Positions 26,211-35,412 are shown, counted from the stretch's first letter. The stretch is DNA of 64,000 bases from Sphingobacterium spiritivorum (GCF_016724845.1 NZ_CP068082.1:4836001-4900000), one strand, 5' to 3'. A program made the numbers and translations. Notes: generated from the letters alone by a model not told the origin.

Positions 26211-27152
26211 TTAGAGACCAAACTCCATGATATCTTTTTTCTTTTTATTCTTAAATCTGTCCGGTACCGCTTTCAAAATTTCTTTTTCAAGCGCCTGTAT
26301 TGCCTGACGCTTTACATAGTTTTGAGTGGTCACGATGCTGATCTCACGTACCGGTTCAGGAGCTTTGAAATACCTTACGCGCAATAACTGTTCCTCATCG
26401 TAATCCAGAATACTCATTTCAGGAAGTATAGTCATTCCCGAATTGATATCTACCATTCTTTTTAAGGTCTCTACGCTTCCGGTGTTGTACTCAAAAGTAC
26501 CCTCTGTATCCTGATTATGCTTGAAATGACAGATATTAAGCACCTGCCCTCTCATGCAATGTCCTTCATTCAGCAACCAGAGTTTTTCATGTGCAATATC
26601 TTCCGGACTAATCATTTTCTTTTCAAAAAGGTTGCTTTTTTCGGACACATAGCCTACAAATGTTTCATAAAAAAGCGGTATTTCCTGAATACTGTTATCA
26701 TGAAGTGGTGTGGAAAGAATACCGCAATCCAGAATTCCTACTTTCAGTTCATGAATAATTCGTTCTGTTGTATATTCCCAGATCTGCAACTGCAGTTTTG
26801 GAAATTGCTGCATAAAAGATGATAAAACACGTGGTAATAAGTAAGGAGCTACTGTCGGAATAATACCTACTTTCAATGTCCCTTCTAATTCCCCTCTGCT
26901 ATGCTGTACGATCTCTGTTATTTTTTTGCTTTCTGTAAGCACAATCCGTGCCTGATGTATGATCTTCTCTCCTATTTCTGTCGGAACAACGGGTTGACGG
27001 CTCCGGTCGAAGATTTTGGCGCCCAATGATTCTTCCAGCTTTTGGATCTGCATACTCAGGGTTGGCTGTGTGACAAAACACTTTTCTGCGGCAGCAACGA
27101 AACTACGGTAAGTATCTACAGCTATAATGTATTCCAATTGGACGAGCGTCAT
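26211..27152 (-). CDS. oxyR: Hydrogen-peroxide-sensing LysR regulator OxyR
   Basis: This is a 313-residue LysR-type activator. The start is set at 27152 (MTLVQLEYIIAVDTYRSF), where the family begins; the frame is open 24 codons further up. The N-terminal helix-turn-helix includes SFVAAAEKCFVTQPTLSMQI. The redox pair is present in LNEGHCMRGQVLNIC (about residues 199-213), the same spacing as OxyR Cys199/Cys208. The DNA-binding and sensor domains have normal length. A TACTTTTG box reads toward it at 27179-27172. Its targets here could include the nearby peroxide-defence genes. Confidence 0.92.
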   Translation of the reverse strand: MTLVQLEYIIAVDTYRSFVAAAEKCFVTQPTLSMQIQKLEESLGAKIFDRSRQPVVPTEIGEKIIHQARIVLTESKKITEIVQHSRGELEGTLKVGIIPTVAPYLLPRVLSSFMQQFPKLQLQIWEYTTERIIHELKVGILDCGILSTPLHDNSIQEIPLFYETFVGYVSEKSNLFEKKMISPEDIAHEKLWLLNEGHCMRGQVLNICHFKHNQDTEGTFEYNTGSVETLKRMVDINSGMTILPEMSILDYDEEQLLRVRYFKAPEPVREISIVTTQNYVKRQAIQALEKEILKAVPDRFKNKKKKDIMEFGL

Positions 27153-27252
27153 AATATCAATTTTGATGAGACAAAAGTAGGAAGTTTTTAAGCAAAAGCT
27201 CAATATATACGTGTCTTTCTGCAATTCCTCTTCATTCCCTGTAAAGATTTGT

Positions 27253-27260
27253 TATTTTTG
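27253..27260 (+). promoter_or_regulatory. Promoter -7 box for the S46 peptidase gene
   Basis: TATTTTTG matches TAnnTTTG, 48 bases before the ATG at 27309. The -33 half is not clear. Confidence 0.4.
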
Positions 27261-27308
27261 AATTTATTTTCAATCACTATATCCATACGCAGATAAAACA
27301 ACGAACAT

Positions 27309-29474
27309 ATGAACATTTTTAACAAAAAAGGATTGGCCCTGGCTCTCCTTTTTGCCACGAGTGCGATTCAATTTTCAGCTAAAGTCCCCGATGAAGGGAT
27401 GTTTCCTCTCAGTGAGTTAAGCAAAGCAGGCTTAAAAGCTGCCGGACTAAAGATCAGTGAAAAGGACATTTATAATCCTGGGCAGGTAGGTCTTGTCGAT
27501 GCGCTGGTGCAAATCAGCGGTTGTACCGGATCATTCGTGTCCGGTAAAGGATTGATTGTTACCAATCATCATTGTGCTTTCAGTGCTGTACAACTGGCGA
27601 GTAGTCCTGAACACGATTATCTTAAAAATGGTTTTGTAGCAAATTCACATGAACAAGAGATCCAGGCTAAAGGCTTGACTATCCGTATTACAGATTCATA
27701 TGAGGATGTTTCCAATCAGATACTGGGTGCTGTTTCCAATATTACGGATCCTAGCCAAAGGATTGCTATTATCAAACAAAAACGGGAAGAACTCGCTGCC
27801 AAAGCTCAGAAAGAAGATCCTACAATCAAAGCAGAAGTTTCTGAAATGTTTATCGGAAAGACTTATGTGCTTTTCCGTTATAAAACCATTGAGGATGTCA
27901 GACTGGTCTATATACCAAGAAGAGATATCGGTGAATTCGGAGGTGAAACAGACAACTGGGTATGGCCTCGTCATACCGGAGATTTTTCTTTTGTACGTGC
28001 TTATGTTGCTCCGGACGGATCTTCAGCCAAATATTCAAAAAATAATGTACCCTATGAGCCTAAGAAATTCTTAAAAGTAAATCCTAAAGGTGTAGAGGAA
28101 AATGATTTTGTCTTTATTCTGGGATATCCGGGTCGTACATTCAGACATCGTCCGGCACAATACATTGCCTACCAGCAGCAGTTTTTGTTACCGTATACAT
28201 CTGAACTTTATGATTTTCAGAATAAACAGATGGAACTGGCAGGTAAGGATGATAAAGCGACGGAACTGGCTTTGGCAACCCGTATCAAACGAAATGCAAA
28301 TGTACTGAAGAATTACAGAGGTAAACTAAAGGGGCTTCGCAACATTGATCTGATCTCTTCAAAAAAACAGGAAGATGAAGCACTTGCGACATTTATCAAC
28401 AGCAAATCTGAACTGAAAACCAAATACGGAACACTGATGTCAGATATTGCTGACTTCTATGCACGTACATTTGAAGATGCAAAAAAAGAACTTTGGTTTA
28501 ATAATATCTATTCAAGCACCAAACTTCTGCAGGTTGCCCGTGATATTAATGATTTCAAAGCTGAAATGTCAAAATACAAAAATGCGGCGGATCAGCAGAA
28601 GTTTTTTGAACTGAATATTGCTAAAGTAAAACAGACTATAGCCGGATATTACGAAAGCTATAATATGCAGGTGGATGAAACGATTGCGGCACGTATGTTT
28701 ACTGATGCTTATCAACTGAATGGTTCAAATACCATCCAGACTATTCAGAATCTAAAATTCTCTAATCAGGAACAGGCAGGTAAATATGCGATCCAACTCA
28801 TCAAAGAGTCAAAGTTGAATAAGGAAGCGACGTTTAATAAAGATATATTGGCAAATGCGAAAAGCTTATTGGCGTATAATGACAATCTGCTGAGCTTTCA
28901 AAAAACTCTGGACCAGGAATTGACTACTTTCGGAAAAGAACAGCAACGCCGTGACGGACAACTGAATAAGTTAATGGGTGATTATGTAGCTGTAAAAGAG
29001 ATCTATCAGTCCAAAAATTTTATTCCGGATGCAAATTCTACGCTTAGACTTACATTTGGAAATATCAAGGGATACGCTCCAGTGGATGCTACTTATATGA
29101 AGCCTTTTACAACCGTTAAGGGTATATTGGAAAAAGGTAATTCTGATAATCCTGAGTTTGTGTATCCTGAAGCGATTCGTACAGCCTGGTTATCTAAGAA
29201 TTTCGGTGCTTACGAAAAGAAAGACCTTAAAGACGTACCTGTAAATATCCTTTACAATATGGATACTACAGGAGGTAACTCCGGTTCTCCTATTATGAAT
29301 GCTTACGGCGAACTTATTGGTGTTAATTTTGATCGTTCATATGATGCGACTATCAATGATTTTGCATGGAACGAGAGTTACAGCCGTTCTATAGGAGTAG
29401 ATATACGTTATGTATTGTGGATTGCTGATAAAATCGACAATGCGCAGTTCATCATTAAGGAAATGGGAATTTAA
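27309..29474 (+). CDS. S46 family serine peptidase (dipeptidyl-peptidase DPP7/DPP11 type)
   Basis: This 721-residue exported exopeptidase releases N-terminal dipeptides. A signal peptide precedes the mature start near KVPDEGMF. The chymotrypsin-fold triad is visible: His in IVTNHHCAF (about residue 88), an Asp around NWVWPRHTGDFSFV, and Ser in TTGGNSGSPIMNA (about residue 655). The long helical insert (residues ~280-560) is the S46 cap that limits it to dipeptides. Specificity (hydrophobic versus acidic P1) rests on one residue near SRSIGVDIRYV and is not assigned. S46 enzymes supply dipeptides to asaccharolytic or protein-eating Bacteroidota. Confidence 0.94.
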   Translation: MNIFNKKGLALALLFATSAIQFSAKVPDEGMFPLSELSKAGLKAAGLKISEKDIYNPGQVGLVDALVQISGCTGSFVSGKGLIVTNHHCAFSAVQLASSPEHDYLKNGFVANSHEQEIQAKGLTIRITDSYEDVSNQILGAVSNITDPSQRIAIIKQKREELAAKAQKEDPTIKAEVSEMFIGKTYVLFRYKTIEDVRLVYIPRRDIGEFGGETDNWVWPRHTGDFSFVRAYVAPDGSSAKYSKNNVPYEPKKFLKVNPKGVEENDFVFILGYPGRTFRHRPAQYIAYQQQFLLPYTSELYDFQNKQMELAGKDDKATELALATRIKRNANVLKNYRGKLKGLRNIDLISSKKQEDEALATFINSKSELKTKYGTLMSDIADFYARTFEDAKKELWFNNIYSSTKLLQVARDINDFKAEMSKYKNAADQQKFFELNIAKVKQTIAGYYESYNMQVDETIAARMFTDAYQLNGSNTIQTIQNLKFSNQEQAGKYAIQLIKESKLNKEATFNKDILANAKSLLAYNDNLLSFQKTLDQELTTFGKEQQRRDGQLNKLMGDYVAVKEIYQSKNFIPDANSTLRLTFGNIKGYAPVDATYMKPFTTVKGILEKGNSDNPEFVYPEAIRTAWLSKNFGAYEKKDLKDVPVNILYNMDTTGGNSGSPIMNAYGELIGVNFDRSYDATINDFAWNESYSRSIGVDIRYVLWIADKIDNAQFIIKEMGI

Positions 29475-29494
29475 TTTTCTGTATTCACGACTTG

Positions 29495-29533
29495 CAAAGG
29501 CTCTTAACAATATTGGTTAAGAGCCTTTGTTAT
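29495..29533. terminator. Terminator after the S46 peptidase gene
   Basis: CAAAGGCTCTTAAC pairs with GTTAAGAGCCTTTG, a 14-bp perfect stem with a 7-base loop. It serves the plus-strand gene and possibly the convergent small gene at 29559. Confidence 0.85.
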
Positions 29534-29558
29534 TTATACTGCCCTTTGCAACGTCGTA

Positions 29559-29858
29559 CTATTGTATAATATCAAATGCCAATAGTAATGTAGCGACAAA
29601 CAAGTCTATGAGCCCCAGAAGGAATATAATATCTGCCACATATTCCACTCTTCTTCCGGCAGAAGTATCTTCTCTTTTCATAGCTATAAAAGAAATAAGG
29701 CAACTCGCCATAAAAATCACAATCGCCACTGTAGCAAATTCATCAATCAGTGATCTTTCCGTCAGCTTAATGGTACGCAAGGATGCCAATACCAAAAAGC
29801 AGATGCCAAGCAGATTTGCTGAAGTATTGAGTATATGGGATGTTCTTTTTTCAGCCAT
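29559..29858 (-). CDS. Small multi-helix membrane protein of unknown function
   Basis: This protein is 99 residues if begun at MAEKRTSHILN (29858); the frame is open to 29894. Three hydrophobic segments are visible, around NLLGICFLVLAS, FATVAIVIFMASCLISF and ADIIFLLGLIDLFVATLLLAF, with short charged links. I do not recognise a family. It converges on the S46 peptidase terminator and faces a divergent, unrelated P-ATPase gene. The opposite strand is also open over the same span but its translation lacks any domain-like pattern. Confidence 0.6.
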   Translation of the reverse strand: MAEKRTSHILNTSANLLGICFLVLASLRTIKLTERSLIDEFATVAIVIFMASCLISFIAMKREDTSAGRRVEYVADIIFLLGLIDLFVATLLLAFDIIQ

Positions 29859-30076
29859 AAGGAAGAATTTATTATCGGATATCCAAATGTACAATCCATT
29901 TCACAAATACAAAGCATCTTAAACAAACTAAGCCTGTTGTCTGTTAATCTTTTACAGTCAGAAGATATCTATACTAAACTCCGGATTGAAAACTTGTACG
30001 TTTTTCTCGTAATTGTATAACATGTCTTCTTCATAGATTTTTAATCTTTGTTATTACTGTTGAAAAATATAACATT

Positions 30077-32944
30077 ATGAAAGAAGATAAATCAACGGAT
30101 CGCCGTATGGACAAGGAGAAACAGCATAAAGCAGTTATTCCGGTATCTGACAAAAGCAGTACATACTACTGTCCCATGCACTGTGAAGGGGACAAAGTAT
30201 ACGATGCTCCCGGAAGCTGCCCGATCTGTGGTATGTTTTTAATATCTACCGATAAAGCGGATGCAAATACGAGGGAAAGTAAATCAGGCGGCTGTTGCAG
30301 CTCGAAAAAACCCGAATCGACTGAATCGCAAAGTAATAAAGACGGCAAATACTATTGCCCTATGCATTGTGAAGGAGACAAAATGTATGATGCTCCCGGA
30401 AGCTGCCCGGTATGTGGTATGTTTTTAATATCTACCGATAAAGCGGATGCAAATACGAGGGAAAGTAAATCAGGTGGCTGTTGCAGCTCGAAAAAACCCG
30501 AATCGACTGAATCGCAAAGTAATAAAGACGGCAAATACTATTGCCCTATGCATTGTGAAGGAGACAAAATGTATGATGCTCCCGGAAGCTGCCCGGTATG
30601 CGGTATGTTTTTAGTCGATGCCGAAAAGCCGGGCAACAAAACGAAGGATAGTAAATCAGACAGTTGTTGCAGTTTAGCAGTACATCAAACCAAATATCCA
30701 AAATCACCTAATAATAAGGCTGGTAAATATTATTGTCCTATGCACTGTGAAGGCGATAAGGTGTATGATCATGCCGGCAATTGTCCTGTTTGCGGAATGA
30801 ATCTGGAGAAGATACCGGATATGCGCCAAAGCACGCAATACACCTGTCCCATGCACTCCGAAATTGTGGAAGACGGGCCGGGAAGTTGTCCTATCTGTGG
30901 TATGGATCTGGTGCCGATCACTCCGGATGATGAAGATAAGACTTATGTCGATCTGTTACGCAAGTTTTGGATAGCTCTGGGCTTTACTATTCCCATTTTT
31001 ATATTAGCAATGGGTGAAATGATTCCCGGCGATCCTATAGGTAAAATTATTCCCACACATATTAACGGATGGATACAACTGGCACTGACAGTGCCGGTCG
31101 TGTTTTATGCTACCTGGATGTTTTTTGAACGTGCATGGAGATCCTTCAAGACATGGAAGCTCAATATGTTCAGCCTGATTGGTCTTGGAGCTACGGCAGC
31201 GTTTATTTACAGCCTGGTCGGATTAATATTCCCTCAACTTTTTCCGTCAGAGTTCAGGGGACATCACGGCAATGTAGGCTTGTATTTTGAATCGGTATGT
31301 GTGATTCTGACTTTAGTGCTTCTGGGGCAGGTGATGGAGGCCAAAGCGCATTCAAAAACGAATTCTGCGATAAAGGAGTTGATCAAACTGGCTCCCTCTG
31401 AAGCGACTCTGGTAGAAAACGGATCGGAGCGAAAAATTGCAGTCGAGTCGATTGTAATTGGACATGTATTACGTGTAAAACCTGGCGATAAGATTCCGGT
31501 GGACGGAGAGATTGTGGATGGAAATGCTACGGTTGATGAATCTATGATATCAGGCGAACCCGTTCCTGTGGATAAACAGGTCGGTGATAAAGTTTCTTCC
31601 GGCACCATTAACGGCAACAGAACCTTTTTAATGAAGGCTGAACGCGTGGGAGATGAAACTTTGTTGTCCCAAATTATTAATATGGTCAATGATGCCAGTC
31701 GCAGCAAGGCTCCGATTCAGAAACTGACAGACCAGGTTTCCGCTATTTTTGTACCTATTGTCATTGTCATATCCATATTAACTTTTATTGCCTGGATGAT
31801 CTGGGGTCCGGATCCAAGAATGGTCTTTGGATTTGCCAATTTACTGGCTGTATTAATTGTTGCCTGTCCCTGTGCTTTGGGATTGGCCACTCCAATGTCG
31901 GTCATGGTAGGTGTAGGTAAAGGCGCAAAAAACGGAATTTTAATTAAAAATGCAGAAGCACTGGAAAAGTTAAATAAAGTCAATGTATTAGTGACGGATA
32001 AAACGGGAACGCTTACAGAAGGCAAACCTACCGTCAATGAGGTCTTTGGTGTTGCTGCATCTGATGCCGATGAGGTATTGCAAATGGCTGCTGCTCTTAA
32101 TCAGAACAGCACACATCCATTGGCTGAAGCTACCGTAAAAAAGGCCCAAGAGAAACATTTGAAATTGGATAAGGTTGAGGATTTTGAAAATATATCCGGT
32201 AAAGGAGTCTCCGGCACTATTGGTGGCAAGCACGTATTTCTGGGAAATGAAAAACTGTTAATCGATCAGCACATAACTATTTCAGAAGAAATACGCGGGC
32301 AGGTGGAAGCGCAACAGGCAACCGGCAAAACGGTATCTTATCTGGCTATTGATAAAGATGTGGCGGGATTTATCACCATATCGGATAAAATCAAAGCTAC
32401 TGCCAAAGCGGCTATTCAACAATTGATGTCTCATGGTGTAGATGTAGTCATGATCACGGGTGATAATGCAAAAACGGCTAATGCGGTAGCAGATGAATTA
32501 GGAATCAAACATTTTCTGTCTCAGGCTCTTCCGGAAGATAAGTTACAGGAAATAAAGAAGATGCAGGCTAAAGGGCAAATTGTAGCAATGGCCGGAGACG
32601 GGATCAATGACGCACCGGCACTTGCTCAGGCAGATATTGGAATAGCGATGGGAACCGGGACTGACGTGGCGATCGAAAGTGCACAGGTCACCTTGCTAAA
32701 GGGAGATCTGACCGGAATAGTCAAAGCTAAGATTTTGAGTGAGAAACTGACACGCAATATTAAAGAGAATCTGACTTTTGCATTTTTATATAATGTACTG
32801 GGTATACCTGTAGCAGCCGGAATTCTGTATCCGGTATTTGGACTGTTGTTATCTCCTATGATTGCTGCTGCAGCTATGAGTTTCAGTTCCGTTTCTGTTA
32901 TTTTAAACTCATTACGGTTGAATGCAGCCAGGATTGACCGTTAG
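30077..32944 (+). CDS. Copper-type P1B ATPase with five N-terminal heavy-metal-binding repeats
   Basis: This is a 955-residue inner-membrane metal exporter. The first ~280 residues carry five copies of a CPMH...CP(I/V)CGM module at about 30-55, 92-117, 154-179, 218-243 and 255-280. The first three are followed by a GGCCSS or DSCCSL cysteine pair. The ATPase core follows: CPC in VACPCALGLATP (metal path), phosphorylation site DKTGTLTEG, HP in STHPLAEA, and GDGINDAPAL. CPC plus HP is the Cu(I)/Ag(I) pattern. Modules 1-3 repeat almost exactly at the DNA level with a 186-bp period. No classical HMA domain is present. Confidence 0.92.
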   Translation: MKEDKSTDRRMDKEKQHKAVIPVSDKSSTYYCPMHCEGDKVYDAPGSCPICGMFLISTDKADANTRESKSGGCCSSKKPESTESQSNKDGKYYCPMHCEGDKMYDAPGSCPVCGMFLISTDKADANTRESKSGGCCSSKKPESTESQSNKDGKYYCPMHCEGDKMYDAPGSCPVCGMFLVDAEKPGNKTKDSKSDSCCSLAVHQTKYPKSPNNKAGKYYCPMHCEGDKVYDHAGNCPVCGMNLEKIPDMRQSTQYTCPMHSEIVEDGPGSCPICGMDLVPITPDDEDKTYVDLLRKFWIALGFTIPIFILAMGEMIPGDPIGKIIPTHINGWIQLALTVPVVFYATWMFFERAWRSFKTWKLNMFSLIGLGATAAFIYSLVGLIFPQLFPSEFRGHHGNVGLYFESVCVILTLVLLGQVMEAKAHSKTNSAIKELIKLAPSEATLVENGSERKIAVESIVIGHVLRVKPGDKIPVDGEIVDGNATVDESMISGEPVPVDKQVGDKVSSGTINGNRTFLMKAERVGDETLLSQIINMVNDASRSKAPIQKLTDQVSAIFVPIVIVISILTFIAWMIWGPDPRMVFGFANLLAVLIVACPCALGLATPMSVMVGVGKGAKNGILIKNAEALEKLNKVNVLVTDKTGTLTEGKPTVNEVFGVAASDADEVLQMAAALNQNSTHPLAEATVKKAQEKHLKLDKVEDFENISGKGVSGTIGGKHVFLGNEKLLIDQHITISEEIRGQVEAQQATGKTVSYLAIDKDVAGFITISDKIKATAKAAIQQLMSHGVDVVMITGDNAKTANAVADELGIKHFLSQALPEDKLQEIKKMQAKGQIVAMAGDGINDAPALAQADIGIAMGTGTDVAIESAQVTLLKGDLTGIVKAKILSEKLTRNIKENLTFAFLYNVLGIPVAAGILYPVFGLLLSPMIAAAAMSFSSVSVILNSLRLNAARIDR
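30164..30640 (+). repeat. 186-bp in-frame tandem repeat inside the P-ATPase gene
   Basis: Three consecutive 62-codon units starting near 30164, 30350 and 30536 encode the CPMH/CPxCGM module and its GGCCSS linker. The linker DNA between units 1-2 and 2-3 differs at only a few bases, so duplication was recent or is kept uniform by recombination. Modules four and five are more diverged. Confidence 0.88.
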
Positions 32945-33007
32945 AACAGCGTAAAAGTTGCGGAGGATGTATACGGATAAATTGAAAGTAAACTCTATCT
33001 TTACCGT

Positions 33008-33343
33008 ATGAACTACGTCTACTTCATTGCATTTTGGGCTTGTCAGTGCGTTTCTACCGTTCTGTTTAAATATGGAGGAATTCACCCCAGGTATAAATGG
33101 CTGACCCTGATTATAGGTAATATTATCTTATTATCCGCAAGCTGGTTTTTAGTACAACTTTTCAGATCTGTATCTCAACCTATTGTTATAGCTCTTTGTT
33201 CGGGAGGCACATTTCTGACCGTGCAACTGACGATGGCTCTTTATTTTAAGAGTCCTCTGACCTGGGCACAGATTCTGGGAATGTTTATTATTATCAGCGG
33301 AATGGTGCTGATCACCTTTGGTGGTAAGGGCGAATCCGTTTAA
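33008..33343 (+). CDS. Small four-helix membrane transporter (SMR/DMT-like)
   Basis: This 111-residue protein has four hydrophobic helices spanning nearly its whole length, the plan of small multidrug resistance proteins and half-size EamA transporters. The last helix ends FIIISGMVLITFGGKG, a common DMT ending. The conserved SMR Glu in helix 1 is not evident (the segment is YVYFIAFWACQCVSTV), so drug export of the EmrE kind is doubtful. It follows the P-ATPase by 63 bases and may be read from the same transcript or from its own weak TATCTTTA box. Confidence 0.7.
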   Translation: MNYVYFIAFWACQCVSTVLFKYGGIHPRYKWLTLIIGNIILLSASWFLVQLFRSVSQPIVIALCSGGTFLTVQLTMALYFKSPLTWAQILGMFIIISGMVLITFGGKGESV

Positions 33344-33410
33344 GCAGCTGTTCACCCGGATAGCATATGATGCGTTTTCTTTTACTCTAACCTGTTAGAG
33401 ATATAAAACG

Positions 33411-33441
33411 ACAAGAGCGGAACTATTAGTTCCGCTCTTGT
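33411..33441. terminator. Bidirectional hairpin between convergent genes
   Basis: ACAAGAGCGGAAC and GTTCCGCTCTTGT form a 13-bp perfect stem with a 5-base loop. The T-tract is poor on either strand (CGTTTT on minus), so termination efficiency is uncertain. Confidence 0.7.
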
Positions 33442-33459
33442 CTTATGAAATAATTAATG

Positions 33460-34095
33460 TTAGTTGTATTCGATTACAAATTCCGATTGTGGATTTCTCA
33501 CTTTTTTCATGTTGACCAACCAGTCTCCCTCATTATCTCTGTATCCTATTGGTAATAAAGTGACGCTCTTCAATCCTTTTTCAGTCAATCCCAGCAATTC
33601 GTCCAATTGCTGATTGTTAAACCCTTCTACCGGTGTAGTATCTATTTTTAGTTCTGCAGCCTGAGCTATAGCAAGTCCAAATCCGATATAGGCCTGTCTC
33701 GCGGTATGCACAAAATTCTCTTCTGCGGATTGCTGAAGATACAAGCTCTTCAGGCGGTCTGTATAAGATGAAAAACGACCTCTCGGCAATTCACGTTCAT
33801 CTGTAGTACGGTTGTAAATCTCATCAATACGTTCTTCAGTATACTGATCCCATGCTGCAAACACCAGAAGATGTGAGCAATCAGCTATGATCTGCTGATC
33901 CATTGCAACAGGAACGATTTTTTCTTTTAATTCCTGATTTGTGATAAGCAGTACTCTGAATTGTTGTAAACCTGAGGAAGTCGGAGCAAGACGAGCGGCC
34001 TCTATAATTTTATGCACGTCCTCTGTACTAACTTTTTTTGAAGGGTCATACTTCTTTGTGGCGTAGCGCCATGATAAATCTTCTAATAATGACAT
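33460..34095 (-). CDS. Nitroreductase-family NAD(P)H-dependent FMN oxidoreductase
   Basis: This 211-residue flavoenzyme is of the NfsB type. The N-terminal RYATKKYDPSKKVS and AARLAPTSSGLQQFRVL bind FMN phosphate. The C-terminal GLTEKGLKSVTLLPIGYRD is the other FMN-contacting block. Substrates in such enzymes include quinones and nitroaromatics. It is the last gene of the ohrR-ohr run, 20 bases after the DUF1304 gene. This links it to organic-peroxide or electrophile stress. Confidence 0.9.
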   Translation of the reverse strand: MSLLEDLSWRYATKKYDPSKKVSTEDVHKIIEAARLAPTSSGLQQFRVLLITNQELKEKIVPVAMDQQIIADCSHLLVFAAWDQYTEERIDEIYNRTTDERELPRGRFSSYTDRLKSLYLQQSAEENFVHTARQAYIGFGLAIAQAAELKIDTTPVEGFNNQQLDELLGLTEKGLKSVTLLPIGYRDNEGDWLVNMKKVRNPQSEFVIEYN

Positions 34096-34115
34096 AACTT
34101 ATTTATTTAATATTT

Positions 34116-34484
34116 TTATGATAACAGTACAAATACAAGAGCCAGAATAGCGGGCAATGCCTGCACAAAAAAGATCTTACGGGATGCCGATATGGATCCG
34201 TATATTCCGGCCACAATAACACATCCCAGAAAGAACAGTGCAATATTCTTTTGCCAGATCACATCTTCTATAAAGAATGACCAAATCAGTCCGGCTGCAA
34301 GAAAACCATTATATAGTCCCTGATTTGCGGCCAGGCCTTTTGTTGGACGAAACATTTCATCGGGTAAGGATCCTTTAAAAGTTTTACGGCCTGCTGTTTC
34401 CCAGGCGAACATTTCCATCCACAGGATGTAAAGATGTTCCAGCGCCACCACAGCGACTAATATCTTTGTAATAATTGTTATCAT
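34116..34484 (-). CDS. DUF1304 family membrane protein
   Basis: This 122-residue protein has four hydrophobic helices and the DUF1304 opening ALEHLYILWMEMFAWET. NQGLYNGFLAAGL is in the second helix region. The function is unknown; the family often sits next to oxidative-stress or detoxification genes. It is 11 bases after ohr and 20 bases before the nitroreductase gene, clearly within the same operon. Confidence 0.88.
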   Translation of the reverse strand: MITIITKILVAVVALEHLYILWMEMFAWETAGRKTFKGSLPDEMFRPTKGLAANQGLYNGFLAAGLIWSFFIEDVIWQKNIALFFLGCVIVAGIYGSISASRKIFFVQALPAILALVFVLLS

Positions 34485-34495
34485 AAGGGGAGAAT

Positions 34496-34918
34496 TTATG
34501 AATTACTTACTGTTAATTTGACTTCTATATTTCCTCTTGTAGCATTAGAATATGGACAAATACGATGTGCCTTTTCGACCAGAGTCTGTGCTTCCTTTAA
34601 TTCTATTCCCGGAATATTTACTATTAATTCGGCTTCCAACCCAAAACCACCACCTTCTAAACTTCCTATTCCGACATGAGCTGTGACACTTGTCTCTCCG
34701 GTTTTGATGTTAGATTTACTGATCACCAGGTTTAATGCGCTGTCAAAGCAAGCCGCATATCCTGCCGCAAACAATTGTTCAGGATTTGTATAATCATTAT
34801 TAGCACCTCCTAGTTCTTTTGGCATTCTGACCTGAAGATCTAACACTTCATTATCTGTCTTTACATGACCATTACGGCCTCCCGTTGCTGTTGCAACTGC
34901 TGTATACAAAGTTTTCAT
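34496..34918 (-). CDS. ohr: Organic hydroperoxide resistance protein Ohr
   Basis: This 140-residue thiol peroxidase of the OsmC/Ohr family reduces organic and lipid hydroperoxides using lipoyl groups as reductant in studied members. Both catalytic cysteines are present: AAGYAACFDSAL and HRICPYSNATRGN. YTAVATATGGRNGHV and NPEQLFAAGYAA mark the Ohr rather than the OsmC branch. It lies 17 bases downstream of ohrR, the usual regulator-target pair. Confidence 0.95.
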   Translation of the reverse strand: MKTLYTAVATATGGRNGHVKTDNEVLDLQVRMPKELGGANNDYTNPEQLFAAGYAACFDSALNLVISKSNIKTGETSVTAHVGIGSLEGGGFGLEAELIVNIPGIELKEAQTLVEKAHRICPYSNATRGNIEVKLTVSNS

Positions 34919-34935
34919 GTTATTGTTGTTATTTT

Positions 34936-35361
34936 TTAGTGATTCCTGTTTAATATTTTACTGGCAATAGTTTTTAATTGAATAAGCTCTTCCAGTGTTA
35001 TCCCCATCTCTGCCAGCATCTGTCCGGGGATACATTTTGCACTTGCAGAGAGTTGCTGCCCGGCATTTGTAAGGGATATTTCCACAGTTCTTTCGTCCTG
35101 ATGACTACGCTTGCGGACAATGAGTCCCTTTTGCTCCATACGCTTCAATAATGGTGTAAGTGTGCCGCTATCCAACCTGAGACGTTGCCCGATCTGATTA
35201 ACGGTTTGTAAAGGATGCTCCCACATCACCAATAATACCAGATACTGCGGATACGTCAAATCCAGCTTGTCCAACAGAGGTCTGTATTGCTGAACAATTT
35301 CCCGATATAACGCATATATCGGGAAACATACCTGATGATCTAACATTAATTCTTCTTCCAT
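34936..35361 (-). CDS. ohrR: MarR-family organic peroxide sensor OhrR
   Basis: This repressor is 141 residues from the ATG at 35361; a second ATG at 35346 gives 136. The reactive cysteine is in LDHQVCFPIYALYREI near the N-terminus, the position of OhrR Cys15. The MarR winged helix carries TVNQIGQRLRLDSGTLTPLLKRMEQKGLI. A TACCTTTG -7 box lies at 35374-35367, only 5 bases before the first ATG, so the transcript may be nearly leaderless or start at the second ATG. Oxidation of the Cys releases DNA in studied homologues. The chain is normal in length. Confidence 0.92.
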   Translation of the reverse strand: MEEELMLDHQVCFPIYALYREIVQQYRPLLDKLDLTYPQYLVLLVMWEHPLQTVNQIGQRLRLDSGTLTPLLKRMEQKGLIVRKRSHQDERTVEISLTNAGQQLSASAKCIPGQMLAEMGITLEELIQLKTIASKILNRNH

Positions 35362-35366
35362 GGCAA

Positions 35367-35374
35367 CAAAGGTA
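35367..35374 (-). promoter_or_regulatory. Promoter -7 box of the ohrR operon
   Basis: TACCTTTG on the minus strand fits TAnnTTTG, immediately upstream of the ohrR start codon. Confidence 0.5.
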
Positions 35375-35384
35375 AACATTGAAT

Positions 35385-35412
35385 AAAATTAAATTGTGCA
35401 AAATTTAATTTT
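35385..35412. promoter_or_regulatory. Perfect 11-bp-arm palindrome upstream of ohrR (candidate OhrR operator)
   Basis: AAAATTAAATT, spacer GTGCAA, then AATTTAATTTT forms an exact dyad 11 bases upstream of the ohrR -7 box. AT-rich dyads of this kind are typical MarR/OhrR operators. The position over the -33 region would give autorepression. Confidence 0.6.

Noticed and set aside
29527-29922. 131-codon plus-strand ORF
   Set aside because: It is antisense to a better candidate membrane protein at 29559-29858 and starts inside the S46 peptidase terminator region.
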